DNA of 33,365 nucleotides, taken from contig DXAH01000062.1 of NCBI GenBank assembly GCA_019117105.1, forward strand, positions 1 to 33,365. Reading direction: 5' to 3'. A program made the position numbers and the translations under genes. Of the stretch, positions 14,747-22,511 are shown piece by piece (positions within the stretch are counted from its first letter, which is position 1; each line of letters begins with the position of its first letter). Origin of the DNA: Duodenibacillus intestinigallinarum. GTDB lineage: Bacteria > Pseudomonadota > Gammaproteobacteria > Burkholderiales > Burkholderiaceae_F. The notes beneath the pieces are model-generated. The model was not told where the DNA came from. It saw only the letters and a list, made by a program, of their open reading frames with translations, and ran no database searches.

Positions 14747-15284
14747 AGCAGACACAGCTTATTTGACTTTTTAAAGAGCAACAAATACTGCAAGCGCTTA
14801 ATCTGTAATTGCCAACAAAAACTTGTTGTCCAATCACACTCTAAAATGAGAGCGAGAACTTTAATCATTGACGAAGCGACTTGTACACAAGCAAAATACC
14901 GAAGACAGCTCAGTCCTATCTGTCGAATGAACAATTGCACGTCATTGTGAAATGACATAACCGATCAAGAAACAGAAATTTCTGAACACCCCTTATAATT
15001 AGCTTTTGTCCTTTTAAAGCGTTCCAATTTACACTGGAACTATCTCAAAAGTTCAGACTGTCACCTGGAATGGGGGGGGGGATTAACTTACGAGTGATGA
15101 GTAAAGTAGTTATCAACCAGTTCAACTGTCGCGGATAGCGCAATCCATGAGAATACATTAGTCCGGGCGAAAAACCATAGAAAAACAATAATAAGGCTTT
15201 GTCCCAACCCATTCCCAGATTGATCATTATTAATTTCAGTCGCTAGGCCGACTACACAATCATCTAACAAAAACGAGGGTAAAA
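14747..15284. other. AT-rich gene-free region with a ten-G run
   Basis: About 540 bases. It holds a homopolymer of ten G (15072-15081). Two overlapping minus-strand frames of 60 codons (15045-15227 and 15088-15270) resemble nothing I know and lack start signals. The last 100 bases should contain the promoter of the next gene; a GAGGGT ribosome site precedes ATG 15285. No insertion sequence ends are recognisable. Confidence 0.5.
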
Positions 15285-16040
15285 ATGCAATCTAACGAAT
15301 TGATTAAATACTTAAAATTAAACAAAAACTGTATTGACATTCCGAACTGCGCTAATATTAAGATAACAAACTTAATTAAAAAAATTTCAGAAAACCCAAA
15401 CATCCTCAAACAAGATTTTTCCTATATTCATTCCTACCCACATATATTGAATTATTTCGCAGACCTGTTTAAAGATAGCCCATCAAATCTTGACGAAGGC
15501 AAGTTTACCTTGGGTGTCCACATGATCTACGGGTGGATGCCAACACATTTTAGCTTCAAATACGAAGCCTTGCATTCAAAAGAAAAACAAGATTTTGATG
15601 ACTTTGGTGAACTTTATCGTTTTGTTGAATCCAGAATGTCACTTGCCTGGCAAACTTTATGGAAAATCAAGACATACGAGAATAGAGAATATAACTCAAA
15701 TTTTCACTATCCTGAAGATGATATTAAAACCCTGATTCTATCAATCAACAAATCAACAGTTTTTGCAGCAAAGTTACTTCATTTCGTTTGCCCCAAATCC
15801 TTCCCTGTATTTGATTCCAATATTCAGAAGATTGTTTACAAAAACTCAGGAACATCTTTTGAAAATAGGTTTAGATTTTACAAAAAATACTTACATGATT
15901 TTCAAGAGTTAAAAGCAGTATGCAGAAATGACGAAAGTGTAGGAAATAGCGTAACTAATCTTCGAGATGCGCTTGGGTATTCCGACATCGATTTTACATT
16001 TGCCCGAGCTATTGAGATCAGCATTTTTAGCGAGAGATAA
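15285..16040 (+). CDS. Uncharacterised AT-rich orphan protein
   Basis: 251 aa from ATG 15285, preceded by GAGGGT at good spacing. No signal peptide or membrane segment. It is rich in Lys, Asn, Phe and Tyr and predicted mostly helical. One stretch (about residues 158-186, STVFAAKLLHFVCPKSFPVF then DSNIQKIV) has the look of a 'K.LHF..P..FPV.DS.I' motif seen in unclassified cytoplasmic proteins of accessory regions. I cannot name the family. Base composition is far more AT-rich than the iron and housekeeping genes on either side, suggesting recent transfer. Flanked by gene-free DNA on both sides and next to a toxin-antitoxin pair, so a role in defence or mobile DNA is possible but not shown. Confidence 0.7.
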   Translation: MQSNELIKYLKLNKNCIDIPNCANIKITNLIKKISENPNILKQDFSYIHSYPHILNYFADLFKDSPSNLDEGKFTLGVHMIYGWMPTHFSFKYEALHSKEKQDFDDFGELYRFVESRMSLAWQTLWKIKTYENREYNSNFHYPEDDIKTLILSINKSTVFAAKLLHFVCPKSFPVFDSNIQKIVYKNSGTSFENRFRFYKKYLHDFQELKAVCRNDESVGNSVTNLRDALGYSDIDFTFARAIEISIFSER

Positions 16041-16576
16041 ACCTAGCACCTTGTGGGATAACGTAGAAAATAGCAACGTAATAGTCGATGAAAATCGAAT
16101 ACTCCTCTCCGAATATTGATCGCAGTACCCCTATTCCATCTGGGGTACTACTAATCGAGTAGCCACACAAAAGTTGCTGAAAAGCTGTCAGAAAGTCTCA
16201 GGTGGTCTCTCTGAACCCTGCCCTCGCCGTAGAAAGACTCGAAGGAAAATATTCCGAGGAGTAGTGTCATTCCCATTTCCGCAGACCAAGATTACTCTGC
16301 ACCTTGGTCTGTCGGAGTATTGCAGGATAATAAAGGGCAACCTTGCCACTACAGCGAATCCCCTCAATTTAGTCATCATTTCCATGACTGCTCTAGCGTG
16401 TACTATGCCGTCCATATTCACCAGCGTATTTCCGTGCATTCGCTTCAATGCGTTGTCGGCAACTAAACAACGATGATGGCTCAGCACTTTTCACGCCACA
16501 ATTACGGTACCTTCAAACGATGTTTGACATCTGCCGAATCCTGCGCCTTTTTCGTAAGAAAAGTGCTAAATCTCCG
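16041..16576. repeat. Gene-free region with clustered inverted repeats
   Basis: GTACCCC/GGGGTAC (16125-16131 with 16142-16148) forms a hairpin. CAGACCAAG/CTTGGTCTG (16282-16290 with 16303-16311) forms a second one, enclosed by AATATTCCGA/TCGGAGTATT (16248-16257 with 16312-16321). The same AATAYTCC/GGARTATT theme also occurs at 16098-16117 in inverted form. A 100-codon minus frame (16188-16487) has no known relatives or start signals. The region could be a structured RNA, a decayed mobile element or a terminator cluster. Confidence 0.5.
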
Positions 16577-16843
16577 TCAATATTTGGCGCCAGTCCACTC
16601 ATAGACGCGCACCGGCACTCGCTTTCCTTCGTCTTGCTTCGGTGCCTGAGCGCATGATCCTGAGCAAGCACCGCTTGCGCACGCCGGCAGTACTTTCGTG
16701 AACCGCACCTTGCCTTTGGTTCTCAAAGTCTCCGCCACCATTTCCACCATCTCGAAGGTGGTACGGAACTGTTGCGCGAGTTCCGGCTGCGTAGCCGTCC
16801 CATAACGGCGAAGGTAGTCCTGAATGTCCATCAAGAGGCTCAT
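16577..16843 (-). CDS. feoC: FeoC-like small Cys-containing winged-helix protein
   Basis: 88-aa cytoplasmic protein thought to assist or regulate FeoB; some FeoC proteins bind an iron-sulfur cluster or protect FeoB from proteolysis. I chose ATG 16843, which has AAGGAC about six bases upstream; an inner ATG at 16831 is possible. Residues about 4-55 form the winged-helix (DIQDYLRRYGTATQPELAQQ then MVEMVAETLRTKGKVRF), followed by the Cys loop PACASGACSGSC (three Cys) that matches the FeoC wing. It is the last gene of the feo cluster, 122 bases after feoB, with a strong hairpin between. Confidence 0.85.
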   Translation of the reverse strand: MSLLMDIQDYLRRYGTATQPELAQQFRTTFEMVEMVAETLRTKGKVRFTKVLPACASGACSGSCAQAPKQDEGKRVPVRVYEWTGAKY

Positions 16844-16873
16844 GCTTTGTCCTTGTGTTGCGAGCAAGAGAAA

Positions 16874-16917
16874 GCCGCATCCGACGGCGAGTCTCGCTTC
16901 TGAGTATCGGATGCGGC
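16874..16917 (-). terminator. Intercistronic hairpin between feoB and feoC
   Basis: A perfect 11-bp stem (GCCGCATCCGA 16874-16884 with TCGGATGCGGC 16907-16917), followed on the minus strand by TTTCTCTT. It may act as a partial terminator or RNA-stabilising element that lowers feoC relative to feoB. Confidence 0.6.
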
Positions 16918-16965
16918 CGGAAAGGTGCTTCAGAGGTTTGCCCCCGAAGCTTTACGGTTTGTTGA

Positions 16966-19332
16966 TTAGGAGGGCTGCGCCACGGCGATCGGAATCACCT
17001 TCGGACCCTTGCCGCGATTGTTCTTCACGTAGTTGCGCATGAAGAACAACAGAGCGGCAAGCAGGCCGAGCGAAATCACGATGGCCACGGTCGCGTAGAG
17101 CGGATCCTGAGCAAACGTGCCAACACGGTAGACGATGGTGGCAGTCGAGTAGCCGAGAACCGTCGTCCAGGCCGCCAGGAACAGCGTCCAGGCTGCGCCT
17201 GCCTCACGATAGACCGCTGCGATTGCCGCTACGCAAGGCATGTAGAGAAGCACAAGCATCAGGTAAGCAAAAGCAGCCAGTTGAGAACCAAAAAGCTTTT
17301 GCATCATGTCGATGGTCGTAACCGTCACCTCCTGCGATTCGGCTGCAGCTGCCGTATCCGACAAATCGTCAACGGCAATGCCGAGCGGATCGGTCAGAGC
17401 GCTACCGAGGTCAGCCAGATTGTCAACGATCGTGCCGCCGGCTTCCGAGAGAATGGCACCGAGCGACCAACCCTCGTCGGCTTCTTCTTCAGCGGGTGCG
17501 GCACCGTCTTCGCCGGCAGCTTCCGCATTCTTATCGCGAGCCATCTGGTCGTAGAGCGAGTTAAGCGTACCGACGACAGCTTCCTTGGCGAAGATGCCGG
17601 TAAAGACACCCACAGCCGCCGGCCAGTTTTCCTGCGTCACGCCCATCGGCGAGAGCACCGGAGCGATCGTGTAGCCGATTTCAGAGAGGACAGACTTTTC
17701 GGAGTCCTCATTGCCGAACGAACCGTCGGTACCCCAGCTGTTCAGGAAACCCAGCACGGCGCAGATCACAACGATCACTTTGCCGGCACGGTTCAGGAAG
17801 GCCTTCAGGCGATCCCAGGTGCGCATCATGACGCCCTTGACCGTCGGGATGTGGTACGGCGGGATTTCCATCACGAAGGCGGAAACTTCACCGGGCAGCA
17901 CCACGCGCTTGATCAAAAAGCCCGTGATGATGGCGGCAATGATGCCGATCACATAGATGCCGAACACCAGATTCTGGCCATTGGTCGGGAAGAACGCCGT
18001 GGCAAACAGCACGTACACAGGCATGCGGGCGCCGCAACTCATGAAGGGAGCCATCATGATGGTGATGATGCGGTCGGTTGCCTTATCCATCGTGCGGGTG
18101 GCCATAATGGCGGGGACGTTGCAGCCAAAGCCCACGATCAGCGGTACGAAGGCTTTGCCGGGAAGTCCCAACGCGCGCATCACGCGGTCCATCACGAACG
18201 CGGCACGAGCCATGTAACCCGAGTCCTCAAGCATGGCGAGGAACAGAAACAGGAAGAAGATCGGCGGAATAAAGGTCGAAACCGTTGTAATACCGCCGCC
18301 GATACCGTCGGCTAGCAAGACCTTAAGCCATTCGGGCGTGCCGACTGTCTCAAGCAGGCGACCGAAACCGTCGACAAAGATGCCGGCAAACGTGATGTCG
18401 AAGAAGTCGATGAAAGCGGCGCCAAGGTTCTGCGTAAAGAGGAACATCACGTACATGATCGCCAGGAAGATCGGCAGTCCCAACCAGCGGTTCAAGACCA
18501 CGCGATCGATCTTGTCGGTCATGGTGTTGCTCATTTCGCCGTGACGAATCAGTGCCTTTTGCGCGATGCGGTTGACAAAGTTATAACGAGCGTCGGCAAC
18601 CACGATATCGGCGTCGCCGTCATAGGCGGCATTCACCTCGTCGACAATCTTCTTAACCTTGGCATAGGCCTCACCAGGAAGCTTGTCTTCAATGCCCGGA
18701 GCGCCTTCAACGAGCTGCAGCGCGAACCACTCAGGTCGTTCCACACCCTCTTTGCGCAATCCTTGAGTAATCGCCTCACGAGCCTTCTCGATACGATCTT
18801 CGAACGAAACATTCATCGGAGGCAGCTGCGGATCCTTCAGAAATTCCGCAACCGTCTTTTGAAGTTCACGCACCCCCTGCTCGCGCGCTGCCACCAGTCC
18901 CACAACAGGGCAACCGAGCGCCTGCTGCAGTGCCTTCAGATCCACCTCAATCTTGTGGTTCTTGGCAATGTCGAGCATATTGACGGCCACGACCATCGGC
19001 ACGCGCATTTCAATGAGCTGTGCCGTCAGATAAAGGTTACGTTCCAGGTTGGAGGCATCAACGATGTTGATCACTGCCTGCGCTTCATCCGTGAGGATGT
19101 AGTCGCGGGCGATGCGTTCGTCTTCGCCGGAAGTCGAAGCCGGCGTAATGGAATAAATGCCGGGAAGGTCAACGATCTCAACGTCGTTGCCTTCAAAGCT
19201 GTAACGGCCAGTTTTCTTATCGACGGTGACGCCTGGCCAGTTGCCGACTTCCTGTTTGGAGCCCGTCAGAGCATTAAAAAGCGTCGTTTTGCCGCAATTC
19301 GGATTGCCGACAATACAGATGATATTTTTCAT
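16966..19332 (-). CDS. feoB: Ferrous iron transporter FeoB
   Basis: Main Fe2+ uptake permease of the inner membrane, 788 aa. The N-terminal G domain has G1 GNPNCGKT (9-16), G2 around GNWPGVTVDKKTG, G3 DLPG and G4 NMLD. The helical GDI-like domain follows (to about 270), then the membrane domain with the two Gate halves (GFGCNVPAIMATRTM and LYMPCVAAIAAVYRE, each with the conserved Cys). An acidic loop of about 70 residues (EEEADEGW...) before the second Gate region corresponds to a similar loop in E. coli FeoB. ATG 19332 starts right at the G domain. It lies 15 bases after feoA in a feoA-feoA-feoB-feoC order. Expected to be iron-repressed through the Fur-like sites upstream of the first feoA. 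Confidence 0.97.
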   Translation of the reverse strand: MKNIICIVGNPNCGKTTLFNALTGSKQEVGNWPGVTVDKKTGRYSFEGNDVEIVDLPGIYSITPASTSGEDERIARDYILTDEAQAVINIVDASNLERNLYLTAQLIEMRVPMVVAVNMLDIAKNHKIEVDLKALQQALGCPVVGLVAAREQGVRELQKTVAEFLKDPQLPPMNVSFEDRIEKAREAITQGLRKEGVERPEWFALQLVEGAPGIEDKLPGEAYAKVKKIVDEVNAAYDGDADIVVADARYNFVNRIAQKALIRHGEMSNTMTDKIDRVVLNRWLGLPIFLAIMYVMFLFTQNLGAAFIDFFDITFAGIFVDGFGRLLETVGTPEWLKVLLADGIGGGITTVSTFIPPIFFLFLFLAMLEDSGYMARAAFVMDRVMRALGLPGKAFVPLIVGFGCNVPAIMATRTMDKATDRIITIMMAPFMSCGARMPVYVLFATAFFPTNGQNLVFGIYVIGIIAAIITGFLIKRVVLPGEVSAFVMEIPPYHIPTVKGVMMRTWDRLKAFLNRAGKVIVVICAVLGFLNSWGTDGSFGNEDSEKSVLSEIGYTIAPVLSPMGVTQENWPAAVGVFTGIFAKEAVVGTLNSLYDQMARDKNAEAAGEDGAAPAEEEADEGWSLGAILSEAGGTIVDNLADLGSALTDPLGIAVDDLSDTAAAAESQEVTVTTIDMMQKLFGSQLAAFAYLMLVLLYMPCVAAIAAVYREAGAAWTLFLAAWTTVLGYSTATIVYRVGTFAQDPLYATVAIVISLGLLAALLFFMRNYVKNNRGKGPKVIPIAVAQPS

Positions 19333-19347
19333 TTTGCAATCCCCAAC

Positions 19348-19575
19348 TCAATCCAAGCGCACTTCCATGATGGCGGCTTCGTCCTTTCGAACGCTGATAA
19401 AGCTGCCGCGCACGCGAATCTCAACCGGATCGCCCAGCGGAGCCACGCGCACCACCTCAAATGCTGTTCCCGGTGTTGCACCGAGCATCAGCAAACGCCG
19501 ACGATATTCCGGCGCCTTTTTGTCATAGCCGACAATCGTTCCCTTGGTTCCGGGAGAAAGTTCCTTTAACAACAT
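19348..19575 (-). CDS. feoA: FeoA protein (second of two)
   Basis: 75-aa SH3-like cytoplasmic protein required with FeoB for Fe2+ uptake. ATG 19575 (MLLKELSPGTKGTIVGY) is the family start; the frame is open 15 codons further. It contains the RRRLLMLGATPGTAFEVVRV core and the GSFISVRKDEA strand typical of FeoA. It sits 15 bases before feoB. Confidence 0.93.
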   Translation of the reverse strand: MLLKELSPGTKGTIVGYDKKAPEYRRRLLMLGATPGTAFEVVRVAPLGDPVEIRVRGSFISVRKDEAAIMEVRLD

Positions 19576-19631
19576 GGTTTGCCTGTCCCTTGTTCCGAGC
19601 CGCTCGCGTTTCAGTCGCAATTGAACGGCTC

Positions 19632-19868
19632 TCAGTACACGTAAATTTTCTGAGCAACGTCGAAGTTCACGCCGATGCGGCTGTCTCCGACGGCAATCAA
19701 AATGCTCTCGTTGACCGCGCCGCTTAACACTCGAACCGAACTGCCCACATGCAATCCGAGCTCATCGAGTCGAGCTGCTTCGGGAGCCGGCAGCTTGACC
19801 TTGGCGACGATGCCGGGTTCTTCGATTTTCAGTTGCGTGAGCTTGCGAATTGTTCGTTCTTTGTTCAT
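19632..19868 (-). CDS. feoA: FeoA-like protein (first of two)
   Basis: 78-aa FeoA domain protein. ATG 19868 (MNKERTIRKLTQLK) gives the usual length; ATG 19922 would add 18 unlikely residues, and neither has a clear ribosome site. The core AARLDELGLHVGSSVRVL and the strand ESILIAVGDSRIGVNF fit the SH3-like FeoA fold but diverge from the second copy, so this is an old duplication. It is the first gene of the cluster, and the Fur-like sites lie about 95 bases before this start. About 55 bases separate it from the next feoA. Confidence 0.88.
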   Translation of the reverse strand: MNKERTIRKLTQLKIEEPGIVAKVKLPAPEAARLDELGLHVGSSVRVLSGAVNESILIAVGDSRIGVNFDVAQKIYVY

Positions 19869-19947
19869 TGCTTTTGCGTTTGTGGTGGCACCGTAATCGC
19901 TCACCGAGCGACCCGAAGTCATCAACGATGGATAAATTCAATGCGAA

Positions 19948-19984
19948 TGATACCTTTTCTCAATCCCAATGAGAACGGTTATCA
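19948..19984. promoter_or_regulatory. Tandem Fur-box-like sites upstream of feo
   Basis: The 7-1-7 inverted repeat TGAGAACGGTTATCA (19970-19984) is close to the Fur half-site pattern TGATAAT-N-ATTATCA. A weaker second one, TGATACCTTTTCTCA, is at 19948-19962. The position before the first feoA fits iron repression by Fur. Confidence 0.65.
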
Positions 19985-20129
19985 ATCAGTATTTTCAACA
20001 ATGAATCAGCTCCTTAAAAGTTGACACTTGTTTCCTGATGTCGCTTAGCAGCGAAGAAGACGACGAGAGAACTTGCAAATTAACGATTCTCGTTCGCATC
20101 AAAAGGTTGATCGTCGTCGCTCAGATTTG
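19985..20129. other. Spacer between feo promoter and porin terminator
   Basis: No gene. It contains an imperfect long-range inverted repeat (AGCGA and ACGACGA near 20050-20070 against TCGTCGTCGCT near 20111-20121) that could fold around a second weak stem. Its function is not clear. Confidence 0.3.
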
Positions 20130-20166
20130 AAAAAGAGCCGTGACATCGAGGGCCCCGGCTCTTTTT
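20130..20166 (-). terminator. Rho-independent terminator after the second porin
   Basis: AAAAAGAGCCG (20130-20140) pairs with CGGCTCTTTTT (20156-20166). On the minus strand the stem ends in five T, so it stops the porin transcript before the feo genes. Confidence 0.85.
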
Positions 20167-20208
20167 GATTTGCGAATCGGTTTACACCTTCATTGCGTCG
20201 TTGTGTGC

Positions 20209-21360
20209 TTAGAACGTGTGCACAAGACCCACGCCGAACCCGACGCTGTTGTAATCAGCACGGCCCATCAAACCAAATTCTGTCTCGTTGGCACCGAGGT
20301 CCTTGTCAAGACCGTCGCCGCCGACCGAGTAGAACGCGGCGCCGTAGAGCGTCGTACGCTTGCTCATGTCATAGGTATAGGCCAGACCGAGAATCGTGGC
20401 ACTGCCCTCTTCGTTGGACGCCGCATCGTTTTCACCCTTGACGTACTGAACGGAAGCGCGCAGCGTGCCCTGTCCAAGCGGAGCCGTGGCGCCGAGCATG
20501 AAGCTATCGAAGTTGTAAGCACCACTACTTTCCGAAGGATCGCTTGCGCCAAATTCTCGTGTCTTGCTGGCGTGCTGATACACAAAGCTCGGACGGATCA
20601 CTTCAAAGTCGTAAGCAGCGGCCACCGTAAAGGTCCAGGAGTCATCGTTGTCAGCGTTGGCACCCCAATCAGCCAAGCGATCGTACTTGCGCATCTCAGC
20701 AATCGCAGCCAAGGCCAGCGGGCCGTTTTCATAGGACACGCCCAGACCGTAGTAGTGATCGCGATCCGACCACTTGGCATTGGAGTCGTCATCACCGGTG
20801 TTGCCCATCAGAGAAACCTTGAAGCCCTCCATCGGCGTCACTTCGACAACAGCCATGTTGCCGCTTGCAAAATCCTTAGACGCAAAAGCACCGAGACCTG
20901 CCACACCGACAAAGGCTTCCATCGGGTCAAAAGCGCAAAGCAAATCAAAGTCGCCGCCGGCACTTGCCAGACCGCCGATGTTGCCGAAGGCAAAATTCAC
21001 CTTGTCATTACCGATGCGCAGATAGGCCTGGCTGTCAAAAAGCACGCTACCTTCTGGATCTGCTCCTGCCATTTCACCCGTGTCCGAACCGAACTCGTTT
21101 TCAAGCGTAAAGCCGACGGTCCAGCCGTTGCCGAGATCTTCTTCACCGGTAATGCCCCAGATGGAATCACCCCAGAAACCGCTTTCCATCGTGAACGAAT
21201 CTTTGCTTTCCTGGGGTTTCTCACCCCCTGACAGAGAAGCCTGATTTTGGTAAAGCACCCCCGTCGAAACCGAACCGTAAAGCGAAACCTGAGCTGCCTG
21301 CACCGAGAAGGCGGCGGCGCTCACCGCCATCGCCAGAAGCGTTGTCTTGAATTTGGTCAT
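20209..21360 (-). CDS. Outer-membrane porin, probably iron-regulated
   Basis: 383-aa porin of the Porin_4 family, related to the gene at 5186 but clearly divergent. Start ATG 21360 gives the signal peptide MTKFKTTLLAMAVSAAAFSVQA with cleavage before AQVSLYGSVS. The frame extends 54 codons upstream through non-coding sequence. The family signature WGITGEEDLGNGWTVGFTLE is at about residues 65-85, and the chain ends VGLVHTF with terminal Phe. Unlike the first porin, its promoter overlaps a Fur-box-like sequence (21448-21466), and it lies directly upstream of feo on the same strand, separated by a terminator. It may provide outer-membrane entry for Fe2+ or small iron chelates under starvation; this is inferred from context only. 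Confidence 0.93.
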   Translation of the reverse strand: MTKFKTTLLAMAVSAAAFSVQAAQVSLYGSVSTGVLYQNQASLSGGEKPQESKDSFTMESGFWGDSIWGITGEEDLGNGWTVGFTLENEFGSDTGEMAGADPEGSVLFDSQAYLRIGNDKVNFAFGNIGGLASAGGDFDLLCAFDPMEAFVGVAGLGAFASKDFASGNMAVVEVTPMEGFKVSLMGNTGDDDSNAKWSDRDHYYGLGVSYENGPLALAAIAEMRKYDRLADWGANADNDDSWTFTVAAAYDFEVIRPSFVYQHASKTREFGASDPSESSGAYNFDSFMLGATAPLGQGTLRASVQYVKGENDAASNEEGSATILGLAYTYDMSKRTTLYGAAFYSVGGDGLDKDLGANETEFGLMGRADYNSVGFGVGLVHTF

Positions 21361-21442
21361 TTGTTGTCTCTTTAAAAGTAGGAAGAAGCGACGGCAAGAA
21401 GCGTTTTTTCCAGATCTATCGAACCGTCTTGAATCGTTGCGA

Positions 21443-21472
21443 ATTGTAATAGGAATTATTCTCATTTCGCAA
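21443..21472 (-). promoter_or_regulatory. Porin promoter overlapped by a Fur-box-like sequence
   Basis: Minus strand: TTGCGA (21472-21467), an 18-base spacer and TACAAT (21448-21443). The spacer is almost entirely the 19-mer AATGAGAATAATTCCTATT (21466-21448), 14 of 19 matches to the classical Fur consensus. This is the layout of a repressor site. Confidence 0.6.
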
Positions 21473-21555
21473 CAGCATGCAGAAATCAGTCGAAAATCGT
21501 TGCATCTTTGACAAAAAGGCAAATCGGTTAGACAGTTTTACCTAGCGCGGAGCAG

Positions 21556-21593
21556 CAAAAAGCCCGCAACGAAACCAAGCTTCGAAGCGGGCC
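21556..21593 (-). terminator. Rho-independent terminator after the dehydrogenase gene
   Basis: GCCCGC (21562-21567) pairs with GCGGGC (21587-21592). On the minus strand five T follow. It ends the sbcB-dehydrogenase transcript. Confidence 0.8.
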
Positions 21594-21617
21594 GAAAAAC
21601 GATGGAAGTGCGGACAG

Positions 21618-22496
21618 CTAAGCTTTTTTGCGCGGCAGGCGCTTAATCAGCGAAGAGGTATCCATTCGCGATGCACCCATCGCCTGCAGTTCACCGTAGA
21701 ACTGATCAACCAATGCAGTCACCGGAAGCGATGAACCGTTACGTCTGGCTTCGGCCATGGCGATCCCCAAGTCCTTGCGCATCCAGTCGATGGCAAAACC
21801 GAAATCGAATTTGTCGTCGACCATCGTTTCGCCGCGATTGGCCATCTGCCAGGAACCCGCCGCCCCTTTTTCGAGCACTTTCAGAACCTTTTTCATATCA
21901 AGGCCCGCATTCATGCCGAAAGCAATCGCCTCAGAAAGGCCCTGAACGGCGCCTGCCAACGCAATCTGGTTGACCATCTTTGCAAGCTGACCGTTGCCTG
22001 CGGGCCCCAGATGCGTCACGTTGCAGGCATAAGTATCGATGACAGGCTTTGCCTTTTCGAACACGTCGGACTCGCCGCCCGCCATCACGGTAAGAACGCC
22101 GTTGACGGCACCGGCCTGGCCGCCTGAAACAGGCGCATCCAGGAAACCCAGCCCCCGTTCCTTGCAGACCGCAAAGAGTTCGCGCGCAAGATCGGCAGAA
22201 TCGGTCGTGTGATCCACGAAGACCGCACCCGGTTTCATGCCGGCAAATGCGCCCGACTCTCCCAACACAACGCTGCGCATGTCATCGTCGTTTCCGAGGC
22301 ACGCGAACACGAAGTCGGCGTCTTTGACAGCCTCAAAAGCCGTTTCCTTAAAAGCGGCGCCGTACTCCTGCGACCACTTTTGAGCCTTGGTGACAGTACG
22401 GTTATAAACCGTCACCTCAAAGCCCTTTTTGACCAGATGTCCGGCCATGGGATAGCCCATCACGCCGAGCCCCAAAAACGCGCATTTGATCGTCAT
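21618..22496 (-). CDS. Beta-hydroxyacid dehydrogenase (GarR/3-hydroxyisobutyrate dehydrogenase family)
   Basis: 292-aa NAD(P)-dependent oxidoreductase. The Rossmann N-terminus FLGLGVMGYPMAGHLVKKG opens the protein, the substrate motif DAPVSGGQAGAVNG (about residues 120-133) follows, and the catalytic Lys sits in GNGQLAKMVNQI (about 171). This architecture is shared by tartronate semialdehyde reductase (GarR), 3-hydroxyisobutyrate dehydrogenase and succinic semialdehyde reductases; sequence alone does not decide. No glycerate or glyoxylate genes are nearby. AGGAGAG lies about six bases before ATG 22496. The gene follows exonuclease I by 15 bases, so they form one transcript without an obvious functional link. 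Confidence 0.9.
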   Translation of the reverse strand: MTIKCAFLGLGVMGYPMAGHLVKKGFEVTVYNRTVTKAQKWSQEYGAAFKETAFEAVKDADFVFACLGNDDDMRSVVLGESGAFAGMKPGAVFVDHTTDSADLARELFAVCKERGLGFLDAPVSGGQAGAVNGVLTVMAGGESDVFEKAKPVIDTYACNVTHLGPAGNGQLAKMVNQIALAGAVQGLSEAIAFGMNAGLDMKKVLKVLEKGAAGSWQMANRGETMVDDKFDFGFAIDWMRKDLGIAMAEARRNGSSLPVTALVDQFYGELQAMGASRMDTSSLIKRLPRKKA

Positions 22497-22511
22497 TTGC
22501 TTCTCTCCTTT

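Noticed and set aside
16188..16487. 100-codon minus frame in the repeat region
   Set aside because: It crosses the inverted repeats, has no start signal, and I could not match it to a transposase or any other family.
17281..19569. Two 340-codon plus-strand frames opposite feoB and feoA
   Set aside because: Antisense shadows of a transporter with complete G-domain and Gate motifs.
20140..21231. 363-codon plus frame opposite the second porin
   Set aside because: Shadow of a porin with signal peptide and terminal Phe; no ribosome site.
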